Shown piece by piece: positions 60,090-64,000 of a DNA stretch of 64,000 nt (its first letter is position 1; each line of letters begins with the position of its first letter). The DNA is from Pseudaeromonas sharmana. GTDB lineage: Bacteria > Pseudomonadota > Gammaproteobacteria > Enterobacterales > Aeromonadaceae. A program made the translations under genes and the position numbers. The stretch spans positions 1 to 64,000 of the forward strand of contig NZ_JBHSAF010000001.1 in NCBI RefSeq assembly GCF_042649925.1, written 5' to 3'. Under the pieces are notes generated by a model. It did no database searches, was not told the origin of the DNA, and worked only from the letters and a program-made list of their open reading frames with translations.

Positions 60090-60812
60090 ATGGCCACACC
60101 CCATATCAATGCCAAAGACGGTGCCTTTGCTGATGTTGTTTTGATGCCGGGCGATCCGCTCCGCGCCAAGTACATCGCCGAGACCTTCCTTGAGGGCGCC
60201 GAATTGGTGACCGACGTGCGCAACATGTACGGCTATACCGGTACTTACAAGGGGCGCCGTGTCTCTGTGATGGGTCATGGCATGGGTATCCCCTCCTGCT
60301 CCATCTATGCCAAGGAGCTGGTGACCGAATACGGTGTCAAGACGCTGATCCGCGTCGGCTCGTGCGGTGCGGTGCGAGATGATGTCAAACTGCGCGATGT
60401 GGTGATCGGCATGGGGGCCTGCACCGACTCCAAGGTCAACCGCATGCGTTTTCGTGATCATGATTTTGCGGCAATTGCCGATTTCGAGCTGGTGCGCCAT
60501 GCAGTGGATGCCGCCAAGGCCAAGGGCATTGAGGTCAAGGTGGGGAACCTGTTCTCTGCCGACCTGTTCTATAACCCGGATGCCACCATGTTCGATGTGA
60601 TGGACAAATACGGGATCCTGGGGGTCGAGATGGAGGCGGCTGGCATCTATGGCGTGGCGGCCGAGTTCGGTGCCCGTGCGCTGACCATCTGTACCGTCTC
60701 CGATCACATCAAGCGCCACGAGCAGACGACCTCCGAAGAGCGTCAGTTGACGTTCAACGACATGATTGTCATCGCGCTCGAGTCGGTATTGCTGGGCGAT
60801 CAGGCGGCCTGA
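60090..60812 (+). CDS. deoD: Purine-nucleoside phosphorylase DeoD
   Basis: This 240-residue hexameric enzyme cleaves purine nucleosides. MATPHINAKDGAFADVVLMPGDPLRAKYIA, GHGMGIPSCSIYAKEL, GILGVEMEAAGIYG and CTVSDHIKRHEQTT match E. coli DeoD. AAGGAAA precedes ATG 60090. It is the last gene of the deo operon. Confidence 0.97.
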   Translation: MATPHINAKDGAFADVVLMPGDPLRAKYIAETFLEGAELVTDVRNMYGYTGTYKGRRVSVMGHGMGIPSCSIYAKELVTEYGVKTLIRVGSCGAVRDDVKLRDVVIGMGACTDSKVNRMRFRDHDFAAIADFELVRHAVDAAKAKGIEVKVGNLFSADLFYNPDATMFDVMDKYGILGVEMEAAGIYGVAAEFGARALTICTVSDHIKRHEQTTSEERQLTFNDMIVIALESVLLGDQAA

Positions 60813-60832
60813 TGCGATTGGCATCCAAGCAA

Positions 60833-60866
60833 AACAGGGCAGCCGAGGGCTGCCCTGTTGGTTTCT
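60833..60866 (+). terminator. Rho-independent terminator of the deo operon
   Basis: AACAGGGCAGCC pairs perfectly with GGCTGCCCTGTT around GAG, then GGTTTCT. Confidence 0.9.
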
Positions 60867-61003
60867 GGCATGCCAAGGCCGTGCCGATGTAACGGCGTCG
60901 CCGGGCCAAATTCGTCTCAGACTTGCCTGCAACGCGACCTGCCGTTACCCTGAGCCGGCTTTCTTCTATCCGATTTGCGTACAACAGGGAGTCGTAACGC
61001 CAG

Positions 61004-62008
61004 ATGCCGTTCTCATCATTGCCCGAACACCTAGCCGATTGGGGTCATCGTCTGACCGCCGCCCCCATCTACCTGCCTGCGGGCGATGCCCTGCAGCCGG
61101 CGACCTCGCTACCGTTTGCTGCCGGTTACCTGGTGTTGATGGGCGAGAGCCTGTCTCGCCAGCATCTGATCGCCACGGTTGACCAACTCGCCGAGCGGGG
61201 TGTGCAGTGGGCTCTGCTGACCCCGTTTACCCATGTCGAGACCGAAGTCGTCGTGCTGGCATTGTCGGCTTATGACCGCGAACTGGTTGCCTGGTGCAAG
61301 CAGCAAGCCTGGCCGCTGGATGCGGTCCATATCGAGCACTTGCCTACGCTGTCGCAGCCAGGGTTGATCTTGATGGACATGGATTCGACGGCCATCCAGA
61401 TTGAGTGCATCGATGAGATAGCCCGACTGGCCGGAGTGGGTGAGCAGGTCTCTGCGGTGACTGCGGCGGCGATGCAGGGCAAACTCGAATTTGCCGACAG
61501 TCTGCGCAATCGCGTTGCTCTGCTCAAAGGTGCGCCGGTCACGATCCTCGATACGGTGGCGGCCAACATGCCACTGATGCCAGGTTTAACCTTGCTGGTG
61601 GACGGTGCCAAGGCGGCAGGCTGGAAGGTGGCGATCGCCTCCGGGGGCTTTACCCGCTTTGCCGGCAAGTTGCAGCAGGATCTGGGCCTGGACCACATCG
61701 AAGCCAACGAGATGGGGGTCGACGGTGATACCCTCTCTGGCCTGGTGCATGGTCGGATTGTTGATTCGCAGGTCAAGGCGCAGACACTGCAAAAACTACA
61801 GGCCGATTACGGTATTGCGGCCACCCAGACCGTCGCCATTGGCGATGGTGCCAACGATCTCCCCATGCTGAAGCTCGCGGCCCTGGGCGTGGCGATCCAT
61901 GCCAAGCCGATTGTGCGCGAACAAGCCCAGGTTGCGATCCGGCAGGGTGATTTGGAGACAGTGCTCTGCCTGTTGCAGGCCGGCACCCGGATTGCGGAGT
62001 TACGCTAA
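61004..62008 (+). CDS. serB: Phosphoserine phosphatase
   Basis: This 334-residue HAD enzyme performs the last step of serine synthesis. An N-terminal ACT-like regulatory region precedes the catalytic domain with LMDMDSTAIQIECIDEIA, an IASGGFTRFA motif and AIGDGANDLPMLK. It follows the deo operon but is terminated separately on both sides. Confidence 0.95.
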   Translation: MPFSSLPEHLADWGHRLTAAPIYLPAGDALQPATSLPFAAGYLVLMGESLSRQHLIATVDQLAERGVQWALLTPFTHVETEVVVLALSAYDRELVAWCKQQAWPLDAVHIEHLPTLSQPGLILMDMDSTAIQIECIDEIARLAGVGEQVSAVTAAAMQGKLEFADSLRNRVALLKGAPVTILDTVAANMPLMPGLTLLVDGAKAAGWKVAIASGGFTRFAGKLQQDLGLDHIEANEMGVDGDTLSGLVHGRIVDSQVKAQTLQKLQADYGIAATQTVAIGDGANDLPMLKLAALGVAIHAKPIVREQAQVAIRQGDLETVLCLLQAGTRIAELR

Positions 62009-62030
62009 CGCCCAGCAAATCTGAAGAGAA

Positions 62031-62053
62031 AACAGGGGGCATTTGCCCCCTGT
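62031..62053. terminator. Bidirectional terminator between serB and the PilZ gene
   Basis: AACAGGGGGCA pairs with TGCCCCCTGTT; an A-rich flank on one side and T-rich on the other serve the convergent genes. Confidence 0.82.
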
Positions 62054-62079
62054 TCACTTCATGAGGTGCCCGAATGGGC

Positions 62080-64000
62080 TCAGGCTTGATCTACCCGCTT
62101 GGACGTCTCGCCAAGCCGGTACAGGGTAGACTCTGTGGTATCAACCAGATCGCAGACGCCGATGACACTCCACAGCGTCTCTTCCAACTGGCGTGCCTTG
62201 TGAATCGCGTATTTGGCGACATAATCGAGCTCCGCAGCGATGAAGTCCATATCCGGTCTGCCGGTGCGAGACAGGAATAGACGCACGGAATAGAAGCGGC
62301 CACGCTGTAATGCCCGCTGTACGAAGCGTCGCTTTTCATCGCTATTGATAAAGCTCTCCTCCAGCCGGCTTTCATAGATCAGGTTGCCTTGTTGATCGCT
62401 CAGCCGGGCGATGAACAGTTCATGCTGTTGCGGTGCATCACTGCGGTTCAATTCGCGCAGCGGGCCCAGCAGCAACTTCTTCAACAGGTCACCCTGGAAC
62501 AGCGGGAGCACATTGAACGGTTTCTCGAGACAGGACTCGGTCAGCAGGCGTTGCAGCGGTCGAGGCTTGTCGATCGTGCCGATAGCGCCGAGCCGATTGG
62601 GTCGATTCTTGCTCAGATACAAGGGGTGATTGTAGAGGTGATAGGTAAACAGGTTGCGTAATGCTCGAGCCAGACCACTGGCCCTGCGAAGTTCCCGAGC
62701 CATCTTCAGCTTGTCCGGGTTACTGTCTATCAGCAACTGGAAAAAGCGCCGGCCAATGTGCAGCTCGGGTTCGCCCTCAATGCACAGGTTGAGCACTGTG
62801 TGTGCCTGATTGGTATTCACCACGCGATAGGGGAGCCCCTGCAATCGCATCTCCTTGGTCAAGGATTGCAGTTTCGGCAGGTTCAGCAGCAGCACATCCC
62901 CCTTCTGACAGGCGAGCGGCTTCTCCAGCTCCAGTTGCAGCCCGTGGGTCGAAATATCACGCGTCCAGCCCAGAGCCACGTCTGTCGGGCTGTGAACTGC
63001 TACTGCGGTCTTGTGAATGTAACGGCGCTCCTTGCGCAGTTGCACATAGTGCAAGAGTTCCAATTCACATTCGGCGACATCAACCTGGTGGGCGTAGAGT
63101 TGCAGTCGATTGGCCTGATAGTCGCTGAGGGCATCCACCAGATAGTCACGCCGCTGGCCCTCATCGTCGAGGGCGATCAGTTGGCCGACATAGCCGATAT
63201 CATTGAGTTTGTGCTGAACCTGCTCCAGGTAGCCCGGCGGCATCTCTTCTTGATTGATCAAGTTGGCCAGGGCGCCACTGCTGAGTTGCACCGCTTCCAA
63301 TTCGAATTTGAATACTCGCCAGCTTGGGCGCTTGGCTCCGACGGTAAAGAACAGGTTGCGCAGTCCACTCTGCTCCAGCTCTTCGCGGGTGGCCGAGAAA
63401 AAGTAGATATGGCTGCGAATGGTATGGGTGAAGCAGTACAGCCAGCAACACTTGCGGTCACCGGGTTGGGCCAGAAGCTGCTCCATACGTAATGGGTTGA
63501 ACAGCCCGGCCATTTTGTCGTGGTTACGCTCATCGCGCCAGTATTCCAGCACCGGCTGGTTATTCTCGCTCTTGAGCGCAAACCGCAGCTGGGGAGTGGG
63601 GTCCGCACTGAAAAACAGTGGCAGGCCCGTCATGCGCGGCAGGTAATACTGTTCATACCCCTTGGCTTCGATAGCGCTGAGCAGATGTTCAATTCCGACG
63701 CGATAACGCAGTTTGTTGTTATCGATAAAGGTGCCCAGGTAGTGGTCGAGTTCCGTGTCCGGCTCGGCGCGCAGCAACTTCAACCAGAAACGACCATCGC
63801 GTGCCTCTTCTCCCAGGATTTGATACAGCACGGGGCGCTCAATCACGGGCGCCGGGGACTCCTTGCTCAACCCGGTGAACAGAACTTGACACAAATCGCC
63901 GGTCTCAAACGGGATCGGACTGCTCAGCAGTATGCGAACGCCGCCACAGGAGAGATCCGACGTCTTGGCGCTGATGGCCGGGCGGTTATCAATGATCAGC
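62080..64000 (-). CDS. Large PilZ-domain protein (PlzC-like), 5' end beyond the window
   Basis: The reading frame stays open to the window edge, so at least 639 residues are visible and the start is missing. Near the edge a PilZ motif reads SAKTSDLSCGGVRILL; a second in the middle reads GWTRDISTHGLQLEL, preceded by RRYIHK. PilZ domains bind cyclic di-GMP and control motility or surface traits. The protein is far longer than a single PilZ domain. In Vibrio cholerae a PilZ protein is also encoded beside serB, to my recollection, which supports orthology. Confidence 0.8.
   Translation of the reverse strand, partial: LIIDNRPAISAKTSDLSCGGVRILLSSPIPFETGDLCQVLFTGLSKESPAPVIERPVLYQILGEEARDGRFWLKLLRAEPDTELDHYLGTFIDNNKLRYRVGIEHLLSAIEAKGYEQYYLPRMTGLPLFFSADPTPQLRFALKSENNQPVLEYWRDERNHDKMAGLFNPLRMEQLLAQPGDRKCCWLYCFTHTIRSHIYFFSATREELEQSGLRNLFFTVGAKRPSWRVFKFELEAVQLSSGALANLINQEEMPPGYLEQVQHKLNDIGYVGQLIALDDEGQRRDYLVDALSDYQANRLQLYAHQVDVAECELELLHYVQLRKERRYIHKTAVAVHSPTDVALGWTRDISTHGLQLELEKPLACQKGDVLLLNLPKLQSLTKEMRLQGLPYRVVNTNQAHTVLNLCIEGEPELHIGRRFFQLLIDSNPDKLKMARELRRASGLARALRNLFTYHLYNHPLYLSKNRPNRLGAIGTIDKPRPLQRLLTESCLEKPFNVLPLFQGDLLKKLLLGPLRELNRSDAPQQHELFIARLSDQQGNLIYESRLEESFINSDEKRRFVQRALQRGRFYSVRLFLSRTGRPDMDFIAAELDYVAKYAIHKARQLEETLWSVIGVCDLVDTTESTLYRLGETSKRVDQA

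Overview
The window is a compact, gene-dense stretch of a gammaproteobacterial chromosome, GC-rich apart from a few AT-rich patches. Several gene orders match enterobacterial, Vibrio or Aeromonas-type chromosomes: tRNA-Thr followed by 5S as at the distal end of E. coli rrnD; glyA-nrdR-ribD-ribE-ribB-ribH-nusB-thiL-pgpA; slyX/fkpA; tolC divergent from nudF-yqiB-cpdA-yqiA-parE; and nupC/tatD/deoCABD/serB. These orders, together with RibB carrying a degenerate second domain, split class II NrdJ and a PilZ gene beside serB, point to Aeromonadales or a close relative. The species cannot be read from the sequence. I see no prophage, insertion sequence, CRISPR array or integron.

Layout. 1-230: end of an rRNA operon (tRNA-Thr, 5S, terminator). 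0.4-5.8 kb: a small lipoprotein with a starch-binding-like fold, split B12-dependent ribonucleotide reductase nrdJa/nrdJb behind two candidate NrdR boxes, and an AraC-type regulator with a C-terminal CBM21-like domain. 6.3-11.7 kb: MATE exporter, xerD, HD-domain protein and the aroQ-accB-accC operon. 12-19.2 kb: glyA, then nrdR and the riboflavin cluster through pgpA. 19.7-25.1 kb: peptide ABC importer with a fused double ATPase. 25.3-27.4 kb: a 28-codon leader ORF, two DUF1127 proteins, slyX and fkpA. 27.5-33.2 kb: LysR regulator, two acetyltransferases, a kinase-fold protein, pfkB and an NSS transporter. 33.4-38.6 kb: a large lipoprotein alpha-amylase downstream of a translationally coupled trio (Yip1-like membrane protein, GIY-YIG protein, second AraC-CBM21 regulator). 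38.8-45 kb: porin, lipid A acyltransferase, hldE, an unknown protein and tolC. 44.8-53.3 kb: nudF-yqiB-cpdA-yqiA-parE, an MFS exporter, a family 3 solute-binding protein and prfC. 53.3-60.9 kb: a nucleoside uptake and catabolism block (nupC, tatD, xapX, deoCABD) with repeated palindromes upstream. 61-64 kb: serB and a large PilZ protein cut by the window edge.

Most notable: two paralogous regulators, one at 4.3 kb and one beside the alpha-amylase at 36-37.7 kb. Each joins an AraC helix-turn-helix to a domain resembling the glycogen/starch-binding CBM21 module, followed by a second conserved tail domain. This suggests transcription factors that sense a cytoplasmic alpha-glucan directly. I know of no described example, but I could not search. 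Secondary points are a leader ORF plus Shine-Dalgarno-sequestering hairpin in front of a DUF1127 gene, AAACGTTT palindromes shared by the nupC and deo regions, and a promoter-terminator leader before xapX-deoCABD.
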